From UBA1359 sp035411265 (lineage in GTDB: Bacteria; Patescibacteriota; Patescibacteriia; Patescibacteriales; Patescibacteriaceae), in the NCBI GenBank assembly GCA_035411265.1, contig DAONSQ010000001.1:1-56909 (forward strand): a DNA stretch of 56,909 nt, read 5' to 3'. The translations under genes were made by a program, and so were the position numbers. Position 1 is the stretch's first letter, and the number at the start of each line of letters is the position of its first letter. Below, piece after piece: positions 33,605 through 40,757 of this stretch. Below the pieces are notes generated by a model, which was not told the DNA's origin, did no database searches, and saw only the letters and a program-made list of their open reading frames with translations.

Positions 33605-36484
33605 ATGGCTTCAGCAAAAACCCTCTCTCACGATTGGTTAAAAATTCGCGGTGCCCGCGTTAATAATCTGCAAAATATTGATGTCGATATTCCTCGCAAC
33701 CAATTAGTTGTTATCACTGGATTGTCCGGTTCTGGCAAATCTTCACTCGCTTTTGACACTATCTACGCTGAAGGCCAACGACGCTATGTCGAATCTCTTT
33801 CTTCTTATGCTCGCCAGTTTCTTGGCTTAATGAATAAGCCGGATGTTGATTTGATCGAAGGACTTTCACCAGCTATTTCAATTGATCAAAAATCAGCCTC
33901 TCACAATCCTCGCTCGACTGTTGGCACCATTACTGAAATCTATGATTACCTCCGCTTGCTTTACGCTCGTATTGGCCAACCACACTGCCCGCAATGTGGC
34001 GACCCAATTAAAGCCAATACTTTAGATGAAATTGTCGATCAAATTTACCAGCAAAACCAAGGACAAAAAATTGCTATCCTTTCACCACTCGTTCGTGACA
34101 AAAAAGGTGAACACAAAAATGTTTTAACTGCTATTGGTCGGGCTGGTTTTAATCGTGTCCGCTGGGATAAGATTTATTACGATCTAGAGGAAGCTCAAAA
34201 TCTAACTATCGATAAACAGAAAAAACATAATCTCGAAATTGTTATCGACCGCCTAACTATTGATGATAAAACGGAAAATCGCACTCGCCTAACCGAAGCC
34301 GTTGATAAAGCTCTTGATCTGTCTAATGGACTCGTCGCCACTGCCGAACTTGAAGATCAGGCTGTTGAAAAAATTTATTCACAACAATTTGCCTGTCCTC
34401 GTTGCGGTATTAGTCTACCTGAAATCGAACCGCGAAGCTTTTCTTTTAATTCACCCCATGGCGCTTGTCCTCATTGTTCTGGGCTAGGCACAAAATTAGA
34501 GATTATTCCTGAATTGGTTATTAATTATAACCTAACCATTGCTCAAGGCGCTATCCGTCCTTGGTCGCACTATGGCTATTCCAGCCAGCTTTGGTCAACT
34601 CGCGTGGTTGGCGTCGTAGCTAGCCAAAATGGCTTTGACCTTAATACGCCGATCAAAAACTTAACTGAAAAGCAACTAGAAATCCTGCTCCATGGCACTG
34701 GCGATATTACCTACACTTTACCCAGCACTAATGGTTTAAGCGCTCTAAATACTCGCTTTGAGGGTATTTTGCCCAGCCTTTATAAGCGCTACCAAAATAC
34801 TGAGAGTGACTTTATCCGTAAAGAAATTGAAAAATACATGCGGACAATCCCATGCCCCGTCTGTCATGGCCAACGTTTAAAACCTGAATTTTTAGGTGTA
34901 AAAATAGCTGACCGCTCTATCTTTGAAGTTTCTGAACAGACCATTCTCCAAAACTATAATTTTTTTCAAAAATTAGCCGCTAGTGACATTCTCAATAAAA
35001 AACAGAAGCAAATCGGTCATTTAATCTTTAAAGAAATCAATAGTCGTTTACAATTTTTACTTAATGTTGGATTGGACTATCTAACCATTAATCGTTCAGC
35101 AGTTACTTTGTCAGGCGGCGAAGCCCAGCGCATCCGTTTAGCTACCCAAATCGGTTCAGCCTTAACTGGAGTTCTCTATGTCCTAGACGAACCGTCGATT
35201 GGTCTTCATCCTAAAGATAATGACAAATTAATTGAGACTTTAAAAAATCTTCGCGATCTCGGTAATAGTGTCTTAGTAGTTGAACACGATGAAGCCACCA
35301 TGATGGAAGCTGACCACATTGTTGATGTCGGTCCTGGAGCTGGTAAACATGGTGGCAAGATTATCGCTGAGGGTACTGCTAAACAAATCATGATTAATCC
35401 CAAATCGCTGACTGGTCAATATTTATCTGGCAAAAAAACCATTGCTCTACCTAAAAAATATCGTTCTGGCAATGGTCACAAGCTAACTATTGTCGGAGCT
35501 TCCCAAAATAATCTAAAAAATATAACCGTTAATTTTCCTTTAGGTAAGTTTATCGCGGTGACCGGTGTTTCCGGCTCTGGTAAATCAACTCTAGTTACCG
35601 ATATTTTAGCTAAAGCTTTAAAACAAAAATTCTATCAGTCCAGCGATGACCCCGGTAAACACGAGCGAATTGACGGTATTGAAAATATTAATAAAATCAT
35701 TGAGATTGATCAATCACCAATCGGCCGCACGCCGCGCTCCAATCCAGCCACTTACACTGGCGCTTTTTCCCCAATTCGTGATCTTTTTGCCAGTCTACCC
35801 GAAGCCAAGCTTCGTGGCTATAAATCTGGTCGCTTTTCCTTCAATGTTACTGGCGGTCGCTGTGAAGCTTGCCATGGTGATGGTATGACCAAAATTGAAA
35901 TGCAATTTTTACCCGATGTTTATGTTACTTGCGAGGTTTGTCATGGCCAACGCTACAATCAAGAAGCGCTAGAAATTCATTATAAAGACAAAAATATCTA
36001 CGACGTTTTAGAAATGACCATTGAAGAAGCTTTAGTTTTCTTTGCGCATCAACCAGCTATTAAAGATAAAATTGCCGCTCTAAATGAAGTTGGGTTGGGT
36101 TACATTAAATTAGGTCAACCCGCCACCACCCTATCCGGCGGCGAAGCCCAAAGAGTTAAGCTAGCCACCGAACTCGCCCGTAAAAGCACTGGTAAAACTC
36201 TCTATATTTTAGATGAACCAACCACTGGCCTTCATTTTGCCGATATTCATAAACTTTTAGAAGTCCTTCATCAATTAGTTGATAAAGGCAACACGGTTCT
36301 GGTAATTGAACATAATCTGGACGTTATCAAAACTGCTGACTGGCTAATTGACCTAGGGCCAATCGGCGGTGAAAAAGGTGGTCAAATTGTTGCCGAAGGC
36401 ACACCTAAAGAAGTTGCCAGTAATAAAAACAGTGCTACTGGCCAATATTTAAAACCATTTTTCAACAAAAAAACCGCTAACTAA
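33605..36484 (+). CDS. uvrA: Excinuclease ABC subunit A
   Basis: Damage-recognition ATPase of nucleotide excision repair. At 959 residues it is full length. Two ABC modules: Walker A VITGLSGSGKSSLAFDTIYA and VTGVSGSGKSTLVTDILAKA, two signature stretches with LSGGEAQRIRLATQIGSAL and LSGGEAQRVKLATELARK, plus VLDEPSIGLHP and ILDEPTTGLHF. Zinc modules: HCPQCGD, CPRCG with CPHCSG, and CEACHGDG with CEVCHG. The start MASAKTLSHDWLKIRGARVN precedes the usual N-terminal strand. uvrB and uvrC are not in the window. Confidence 0.98.
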   Translation: MASAKTLSHDWLKIRGARVNNLQNIDVDIPRNQLVVITGLSGSGKSSLAFDTIYAEGQRRYVESLSSYARQFLGLMNKPDVDLIEGLSPAISIDQKSASHNPRSTVGTITEIYDYLRLLYARIGQPHCPQCGDPIKANTLDEIVDQIYQQNQGQKIAILSPLVRDKKGEHKNVLTAIGRAGFNRVRWDKIYYDLEEAQNLTIDKQKKHNLEIVIDRLTIDDKTENRTRLTEAVDKALDLSNGLVATAELEDQAVEKIYSQQFACPRCGISLPEIEPRSFSFNSPHGACPHCSGLGTKLEIIPELVINYNLTIAQGAIRPWSHYGYSSQLWSTRVVGVVASQNGFDLNTPIKNLTEKQLEILLHGTGDITYTLPSTNGLSALNTRFEGILPSLYKRYQNTESDFIRKEIEKYMRTIPCPVCHGQRLKPEFLGVKIADRSIFEVSEQTILQNYNFFQKLAASDILNKKQKQIGHLIFKEINSRLQFLLNVGLDYLTINRSAVTLSGGEAQRIRLATQIGSALTGVLYVLDEPSIGLHPKDNDKLIETLKNLRDLGNSVLVVEHDEATMMEADHIVDVGPGAGKHGGKIIAEGTAKQIMINPKSLTGQYLSGKKTIALPKKYRSGNGHKLTIVGASQNNLKNITVNFPLGKFIAVTGVSGSGKSTLVTDILAKALKQKFYQSSDDPGKHERIDGIENINKIIEIDQSPIGRTPRSNPATYTGAFSPIRDLFASLPEAKLRGYKSGRFSFNVTGGRCEACHGDGMTKIEMQFLPDVYVTCEVCHGQRYNQEALEIHYKDKNIYDVLEMTIEEALVFFAHQPAIKDKIAALNEVGLGYIKLGQPATTLSGGEAQRVKLATELARKSTGKTLYILDEPTTGLHFADIHKLLEVLHQLVDKGNTVLVIEHNLDVIKTADWLIDLGPIGGEKGGQIVAEGTPKEVASNKNSATGQYLKPFFNKKTAN

Positions 36485-36497
36485 ATCGTTAACGGTT
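36472..36497 (-). terminator. Terminator of the orphan gene at 36.5 kb, overlapping the uvrA end
   Basis: Minus-strand AACCGTTAAC, loop GATTTA, GTTAGCGGTT (one mismatch) then TTTTTGTTG. It overlaps the last codons and stop of the convergent uvrA. The T-tract is on the minus strand only, so it chiefly ends the orphan transcript. Confidence 0.75.
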
Positions 36498-36511
36498 AAA
36501 AGTTTTAGAGT

Positions 36512-37183
36512 TTAATTTGAACACAGCAATCGTAAAATTGGCTGCCTTTTGATTAAAAAATTACTTCGATCAATGGCTTTGTCAATAATAATGCCACCTA
36601 GTGATGTTAACCAATAGACGTCCAAATGCTTACCTTGAAAGGTGCTACCGCAACAACGCGACATAGTACTATTGGAATCCAAATGTTGACCAGTCAGCGA
36701 CCAATAATATAATTCAAGTAACAATCTTTCAATCAAGGTCATAGCCACTTTTCCTGAAAGATTATCTTCTGAACAGTCAGTGATTTCATTGGGTTTTAAT
36801 GAAATTAAATATGACCGTCTATTGATTGAGCGAATATCTTCGGTTTGCAAACTCCTAACATCAGTAATATTAAGGCTACTAATAGTAAAATATTCATCAA
36901 TTACCGCCATAACTTTTCTTAAAGTTAAGCCTTTGCTAACTGGAATGTTCCAATGGCCTTTCTTGGCTTTATTAAAATCTAAGCCTTGCGGATTGAGACG
37001 CCCCAGCCCCATCAGACGATACCAATTTGACCACCAGCAATAATCATCAGTTGGACTAGCTAATAATTGGCTAGTATTTTGTAAAAAATGTTGAGAAATA
37101 TCCATTATTGCTTTAGCGTTAGGCCTTTTTCTCAAACAACAGCAACAAGGCAATAGCCAACGTAATAGATTTAAAACATTCAT
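36512..37183 (-). CDS. Orphan protein of 223 residues with N-terminal Cys run, unknown
   Basis: I do not recognise it. It starts MNVLNLLRWLLPCCCCLRKR, a short amphipathic or hydrophobic segment followed by four Cys and a basic patch, which could sit at the membrane or be lipid-modified (inference). The rest is soluble-looking with VSKGLTLRKVMAVIDEYFTI, RRSYLISLKPNEITDCSED and a C-terminal Cys-containing part (MSRCCGSTFQGKHLDVYWL). An AGAGGTGG Shine-Dalgarno, its own TTGACA promoter and its own terminator make it a single-gene accessory unit like the one at 16.4 kb. Confidence 0.7.
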   Translation of the reverse strand: MNVLNLLRWLLPCCCCLRKRPNAKAIMDISQHFLQNTSQLLASPTDDYCWWSNWYRLMGLGRLNPQGLDFNKAKKGHWNIPVSKGLTLRKVMAVIDEYFTISSLNITDVRSLQTEDIRSINRRSYLISLKPNEITDCSEDNLSGKVAMTLIERLLLELYYWSLTGQHLDSNSTMSRCCGSTFQGKHLDVYWLTSLGGIIIDKAIDRSNFLIKRQPILRLLCSN

Positions 37184-37228
37184 AATCCACCTCTCTTCCT
37201 CTTGTTAAGGTTCTATTTTCTTAAGCAG

Positions 37229-37258
37229 AAATTACCACAAATAGCCATCTATTGTCAA
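37229..37258 (-). promoter_or_regulatory. Promoter of the orphan gene at 36.5 kb
   Basis: Minus-strand perfect TTGACA (37253-37258) and TAATTT at 18 bases spacing (or GTAATT at 17). A short hairpin (TTAAG/CTTAA) follows near the expected transcript start, then the Shine-Dalgarno. Confidence 0.5.
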
Positions 37259-37281
37259 CGTCAAGCTATCTTTAGCTCATC

Positions 37282-37310
37282 TTGACAATTATCCTAAAAT
37301 TGCTTAAGCT
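37282..37310 (+). promoter_or_regulatory. Candidate promoter of rplS
   Basis: Perfect TTGACA (37282-37287), 17-base spacer, TAAGCT (37305-37310), giving a leader of about 50 bases. A second TATAAT at 37358-37363, four bases before the ATG, would give a nearly leaderless transcript. Both are possible. Confidence 0.5.
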
Positions 37311-37366
37311 GAGAGAGCTTACCGACTAAGCGCTATTTTTTATTAGCCGAAAATTACTATAATTTT

Positions 37367-37765
37367 ATGACCGAGACTAAATCAACGACTGCCACTCCTG
37401 AAGAGCAAGTCACCCCAACTACCCTAAACGATCTCAAGCCAGGCATGACCGTTCGCATTCACCAACGCATTAAAGAACTTAATCCTAAAGGTGAGGAAAA
37501 AGAACGCGTTCAATATTTTGATGGCTTAGTTATCGCTCGTAAACATGGTAGTGAAGCTGGTAGCACTGTTACTGTTCGCAAAATTTCTAATGGTGTTGGT
37601 GTTGAAAAAATCTTTCCTATCAATTTGCCAACTATTAGCAAAGTTGAAATCAAGAAACAAGCCATTGTCCACCGCGCTAAATTAACCTTCTTAAAGAAAG
37701 GTTACAAGAAGCGTTTAAAGGATATTAGCGAAAAAAAGGCGGCCACGCCAAAAAAGACCGCTTAA
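37367..37765 (+). CDS. rplS: 50S ribosomal protein L19
   Basis: Large-subunit protein at the interface with 30S. Of 132 residues the core is clearly L19: LKPGMTVRIHQRIKE, RVQYFDGLVIARKHGSEAGS, TVTVRKISNGVGVEKIFPIN and KAKLTFLKKGYKKRLKD-like C-terminal basic part. It is a little longer than usual, with a Thr/Pro-rich N-terminal extension and a Lys/Ala tail. It is followed on the same strand by tRNA-Leu, tRNA-Val and tsaE. Confidence 0.96.
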   Translation: MTETKSTTATPEEQVTPTTLNDLKPGMTVRIHQRIKELNPKGEEKERVQYFDGLVIARKHGSEAGSTVTVRKISNGVGVEKIFPINLPTISKVEIKKQAIVHRAKLTFLKKGYKKRLKDISEKKAATPKKTA

Positions 37766-37771
37766 ATTGCG

Positions 37772-37856
37772 GGCCGAGGTGGTGAAACTGGTAGACACGC
37801 AAGCTTGAGGTGCTTGTGAAGGCAACTTCTTGCAGGTTCAAGTCCTGTCCTCGGCA
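37772..37856 (+). tRNA. tRNA-Leu (anticodon GAG)
   Basis: 85 nt class II tRNA. Acceptor GCCGAGG with CCTCGGC, anticodon stem CAAGC/GCTTG, loop TTGAGGT, anticodon GAG (codons CUC/CUU), long variable arm, T arm CAGGTTCAAGTCCTG, discriminator A. No encoded CCA. Six bases after the rplS stop. Confidence 0.95.
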
Positions 37857-37863
37857 CAATTTA

Positions 37864-37937
37864 GGGCGCATAGCTCAGCTGGTTAGAGCGCTTCGTTTAC
37901 ACCGAAGAGGTCCAGGGTTCGATTCCTTGTGCGCCCA
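37864..37937 (+). tRNA. tRNA-Val (anticodon TAC)
   Basis: 74 nt. Acceptor GGGCGCA with TGCGCCC, anticodon stem CTTCG/CGAAG, loop TTTACAC, anticodon TAC (codons GUA/GUG). T arm AGGGTTCGATTCCTT. No encoded CCA. It is the second valine acceptor in the window, after the CAC one at 11.7 kb. Confidence 0.95.
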
Positions 37938-37959
37938 CTGATTAACTGCTTTTTTATTT

Positions 37960-38391
37960 ATGCAGTATCTCTCTATTAACCTAAAACAAACCGCTAATCT
38001 AGCCAAACGCTTAGTTAATATTCTTAACGGCGGTGAAATCATTGCCCTTACTGGCGATTTGGGCGCTGGCAAAACCGCTTTTTCCCAAGCTATTGCTAAA
38101 TGCTTAGGTGTTAAAGAACCCGTCATTAGCCCAACTTTTACTATCTGGCAACAATACGATTGTTTCCATCCAATTATTAAAAAGCTGATCCATATTGATG
38201 CCTATCGTCTGTCGAGCGGCCGAGATCTAGTCGATCTTGGTATTAACGACTGGACCAGCCAAAAAGACGTCTTGATTATCATTGAATGGCCAGAAAAAAT
38301 TAATGACTGGCTACCAGAAAATACCTTATTTTTCAACCTAAAACACCATCCTGATGGTCGCCTTTTTGAACTGCCAAATAGCCTAAATTAG
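37960..38391 (+). CDS. tsaE: tRNA threonylcarbamoyladenosine synthesis ATPase TsaE
   Basis: P-loop ATPase that works with TsaB and TsaD to make t6A37 in ANN-decoding tRNAs. 143 residues with Walker A ALTGDLGAGKTAFSQAIAK, VISPTFTIWQQY, LIHIDAYRLSS and IIEWPEKI, all typical. It lies 22 bases after tRNA-Val, so this tRNA-modifying enzyme is probably on the rplS-tRNA transcript. tsaC/sua5 for the first step of the pathway is at 49.7 kb. Confidence 0.95.
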   Translation: MQYLSINLKQTANLAKRLVNILNGGEIIALTGDLGAGKTAFSQAIAKCLGVKEPVISPTFTIWQQYDCFHPIIKKLIHIDAYRLSSGRDLVDLGINDWTSQKDVLIIIEWPEKINDWLPENTLFFNLKHHPDGRLFELPNSLN

Positions 38392-38392
38392 C

Positions 38393-38421
38393 TTGCCAAA
38401 AAGCCACTTTTAGCCTATACT
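38393..38421 (+). promoter_or_regulatory. Promoter of the dksA-like/lspA pair
   Basis: TTGCCA (38393-38398), 17-base spacer, TATACT (38416-38421), beginning right after tsaE. An AGGAGG at 38434-38439 is at the expected transcript start but 23 bases before the ATG, too far to act as its ribosome site. Confidence 0.65.
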
Positions 38422-38462
38422 TAAGTTATCTCTAGGAGGATTTATTTTAGTTTACTTTTGTT

Positions 38463-38831
38463 ATGAAACAAGAAACCATCCAGCAAATCAAAGCTGAATT
38501 GCTACGCATAAAAAATGAAAGCGTTGAAGCCTTAAATACTTTTGCCACCAAAGAGTCTGGTAATGCTAATGATTTTACCAGCACTTTTCCTGACTACGGT
38601 GAAGAAAGTGACGAAAACGCTCAAGAAGTCGGCCAATACTCTACTAATATTGCCACTGAAGAAATTTTAGAAAAGACTTTACGCGATGTTGACTTAGCCC
38701 TTAAGCAACTTGACGAAGGCACCTACGGTATTTGCAAATACTGTCACCAAGAAATTGACGAAAAGCGTTTACTAGCCCGTCCCTTTTCTAGCTCTTGTGT
38801 TAAATGCAAAAGTCAATTGCAAAAAAATTAA
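38463..38831 (+). CDS. DksA/TraR family C4 zinc-finger protein
   Basis: 122 residues: a helical N-terminal part (QQIKAELLRIKNESVEALN), an acidic middle (FPDYGEESDENAQEVGQYS), a TLRDVDLALKQLDEGTYGIC stretch leading into the zinc finger CKYCHQEID...CVKCK. Family members bind the RNA polymerase secondary channel, but some are of unknown role; the coiled-coil tip Asp pair of true DksA cannot be confirmed here. It overlaps the next gene by 28 bases, as with the common dksA-like/lspA pairing. Confidence 0.88.
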   Translation: MKQETIQQIKAELLRIKNESVEALNTFATKESGNANDFTSTFPDYGEESDENAQEVGQYSTNIATEEILEKTLRDVDLALKQLDEGTYGICKYCHQEIDEKRLLARPFSSSCVKCKSQLQKN

Positions 38832-39295
38832 ATCGCTTGAGTAAAATACCTAAAACAGCCCTTTTTTGGGCTGTTTTGTTATTGGCTAGCGATCGCTTTC
38901 TAAAAATACTGGCTCTTGTTTACTGGTCAAACCATTCAACCAAACTTTGGCCTGGCTGGTCACTAACCTATAGCCTCAACCATAAAATTGCTTTTTCTTT
39001 GCCTTGGAGCGGCCTCAGTCTTTTATTTGGCCTTACTATAGTGACTTTAATTTTAACTTTTATTGCTATTAGGCAGATAAAAAAACAGCCAGCCCAAAGC
39101 TGGGGCTGGAGTTTATTTTTGACCGGAACTTATAGTAATCTTTTTGATCGCTTTATTTATGGTGGCGTTATCGACTACTTGGCTAATTGGTGGACTATCT
39201 TTAATCTAGCTGACGTCTTAATAATTATTGGTCTTAGCGCCATCCTTCTTTCTTCAAACCATTCTCGGCAGCATCAACCTGAGCTTCCTGCTTAG
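38804..39295 (+). CDS. lspA: Lipoprotein signal peptidase (signal peptidase II)
   Basis: Aspartyl protease that cuts lipoprotein signal peptides in the membrane. 163 residues with four membrane helices; motifs LLASDRFLKIL, SLNHKIAFSL, the first catalytic Asp in SNLFDRFIYGGVIDYL and the second in TIFNLADVLIIIG. The ATG at 38804 overlaps the upstream gene; a TTG at 38837 would remove the overlap and is also possible. Its last 62 bases overlap the convergent rnc gene. Confidence 0.9.
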   Translation: MQKSIAKKLNRLSKIPKTALFWAVLLLASDRFLKILALVYWSNHSTKLWPGWSLTYSLNHKIAFSLPWSGLSLLFGLTIVTLILTFIAIRQIKKQPAQSWGWSLFLTGTYSNLFDRFIYGGVIDYLANWWTIFNLADVLIIIGLSAILLSSNHSRQHQPELPA

Positions 39296-39929
39296 ACATG
39301 CCGCGACCAGTACTAATTAATTTATCATCTAAATATAAGCCGATTTCAAAAGTTTTTTCATGATCTGGACCACTCGATGACAAAACTTCATAACGCGGCG
39401 TAAAACCATAAGCTTCTTGAGCCTTTTCTTGAAAATAAGATTTTGGATCAAGGTAAAGCTTATTAGCAATAATATTTTCTAGTTTTGACAATACCAGCTC
39501 ACTAATTACCCTTTGAGCAACATCCCAACCCTGATCTAAATAAATAGCACCAATCAAAGCCTCCATAGCATCAGCTAAAATATATTGACGACCCTTAGAA
39601 GCTGTTTCTTTAGCCTCGCCCTTAGATAAGAAAAGGTATTTATCCAGTTCAATTTCCTTAGCTATCTGAGATAAAGTTTTAGCATTAACTAGCGAAGCTC
39701 GCCAATCGGTTAACTCACCTTCCGTTTTTTCCGGATAATTAAGAAATAAATACTCGGTCACAATCAACTCTAAAACAGCATCACCCAAAAACTCCAAACG
39801 TTCGTTATGGCCAACCGGAAAATCACTGTGTTCATTCAAATAAGAACGGTGAACTAACGCCTGCATTAGCAGGCGTTCATTCTTGAAGTCTATTCTTAAT
39901 TTTTGAGCTAATTGCCGCTGTTCGGACAT
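39234..39929 (-). CDS. rnc: Ribonuclease III
   Basis: Cuts double-stranded RNA, including rRNA precursors. 231 residues: the nuclease signature HNERLEFLGDAVLELIVTEY, the second acidic motif in ILADAMEALIGAIYLDQGW, and a C-terminal dsRNA-binding domain (DPKSYFQEKAQEAYGFTPRY, then GMSKQEAQVDAAENGLK). The start MSEQRQLAQKLRIDFKNERL overlaps the end of nusB by 22 bases. The 3' end overlaps lspA on the other strand. Confidence 0.97.
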   Translation of the reverse strand: MSEQRQLAQKLRIDFKNERLLMQALVHRSYLNEHSDFPVGHNERLEFLGDAVLELIVTEYLFLNYPEKTEGELTDWRASLVNAKTLSQIAKEIELDKYLFLSKGEAKETASKGRQYILADAMEALIGAIYLDQGWDVAQRVISELVLSKLENIIANKLYLDPKSYFQEKAQEAYGFTPRYEVLSSSGPDHEKTFEIGLYLDDKLISTGRGMSKQEAQVDAAENGLKKEGWR

Positions 39930-40387
39930 ATTTCTTCTTCTTTTTCTTTATCTGGATTTTCTAAGTCAATCGCTTTGGTTGGCACTTCTTTAAAAATTGC
40001 ACCTAAAACACCATTAACAAACCGTCCGGAAGCATCGCCGCCAAAACTCTTGGCCACCTCAATCGCTTCATTAATTGCTACCTTGGCTGGAATTGTCTGA
40101 TCATAAACCAACTCATAAGCACCAATTCTTAAGATATTACGGTCAACTGGTGTTATTTGATCTAATGGCCATTCAGTCGCGTACTTGATGATGTAATTGT
40201 CAATTGCCGGCAGATTAGCTACTACGCCTTTAACTAGATCATTAACAAAACCATGATCATCAAACTCTGGTGCAAATTGCTGAAAATTCTCTTGAACTAA
40301 ATCTTCTAAAGTATCTTTTTGACCGTTAAAATCCCAGCAGAACAAAGTCTGCATGGCAATTGTTCGAGCCAAATGACGATTGGCCAT
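39908..40387 (-). CDS. nusB: Transcription antitermination factor NusB
   Basis: Works with S10 (NusE) on the boxA of rRNA leaders. 159 residues, all-helical: HLARTIAMQTLFCWDFNGQ, DHGFVNDLVKGVVANLPAID, PVDRNILRIGAYELVYDQTI, PAKVAINEAIEVAKSFGGDA and GRFVNGVLGAI match NusB. An acidic tail (NPDKEKEEEICPN) overlaps the rnc start. It follows rpmF by 6 bases; the rpmF-nusB-rnc order is a common translation-related cluster. Confidence 0.96.
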   Translation of the reverse strand: MANRHLARTIAMQTLFCWDFNGQKDTLEDLVQENFQQFAPEFDDHGFVNDLVKGVVANLPAIDNYIIKYATEWPLDQITPVDRNILRIGAYELVYDQTIPAKVAINEAIEVAKSFGGDASGRFVNGVLGAIFKEVPTKAIDLENPDKEKEEEICPNSGN

Positions 40388-40393
40388 AAGCTA

Positions 40394-40684
40394 TTATTTA
40401 GCTGCCTTCTTAGTTGACTCAGACTTGCTAGCCTTAGCTGGCTTAACAGCTGGTTTAGCAGTCTTTTTAGCAGCTGGCTTGGTAGTCTTGGCAGCAGCTT
40501 TAGTAGCAGCAGTCTTAACTTTTATTACTTGACGGCCCTTATAGGTACCACAAAAAGCACAAGCAGTATGTGGTAAAACTGCCTTACCACATTGTGGGCA
40601 AACCGCCAAAGTCTTGGCTTTTAAAGCATGATGGGAACGGCGTCCACGAGTTTCACTCTTGGTGCGCTTCTTCATTTGAACCAT
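40394..40684 (-). CDS. rpmF: 50S ribosomal protein L32 with long Lys/Ala tail
   Basis: 96 residues against about 60 for typical L32. The first 57 are L32: MVQMKKRTKSETRGRRSHHA and a zinc ribbon with C29-x2-C32 and C42-x2-C45 (VCPQCG, CAFCGTYKGRQV). The final 40 residues are a low-complexity tail of Lys, Ala, Thr and Pro (for example KTTKPAAKKTAKPAVKPAKA) resembling histone-H1-like tails. The MVQM start aligns with the MAVP start of L32. A strong promoter lies just upstream. Confidence 0.93.
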   Translation of the reverse strand: MVQMKKRTKSETRGRRSHHALKAKTLAVCPQCGKAVLPHTACAFCGTYKGRQVIKVKTAATKAAAKTTKPAAKKTAKPAVKPAKASKSESTKKAAK

Positions 40685-40719
40685 ATTGGTATTTTAAAAT
40701 AAACCTAATTAACGGATTT

Positions 40720-40748
40720 AGTATAATAAATACTAGCGATTTCGTCAA
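40720..40748 (-). promoter_or_regulatory. Promoter of the rpmF-nusB-rnc operon
   Basis: Minus-strand TTGACG (40743-40748), 17-base spacer, TATACT (40720-40725), with a 5' leader of about 30 bases before rpmF. Confidence 0.75.
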
Positions 40749-40757
40749 CCTTAGCCA

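Noticed and set aside
38434..38465. AGGAGG as ribosome site of the dksA-like gene, or of an ATT-started leader peptide
   Set aside because: It is 23 bases from the ATG, too far, and an ATT start is very weak; it probably only marks the start of the transcript.
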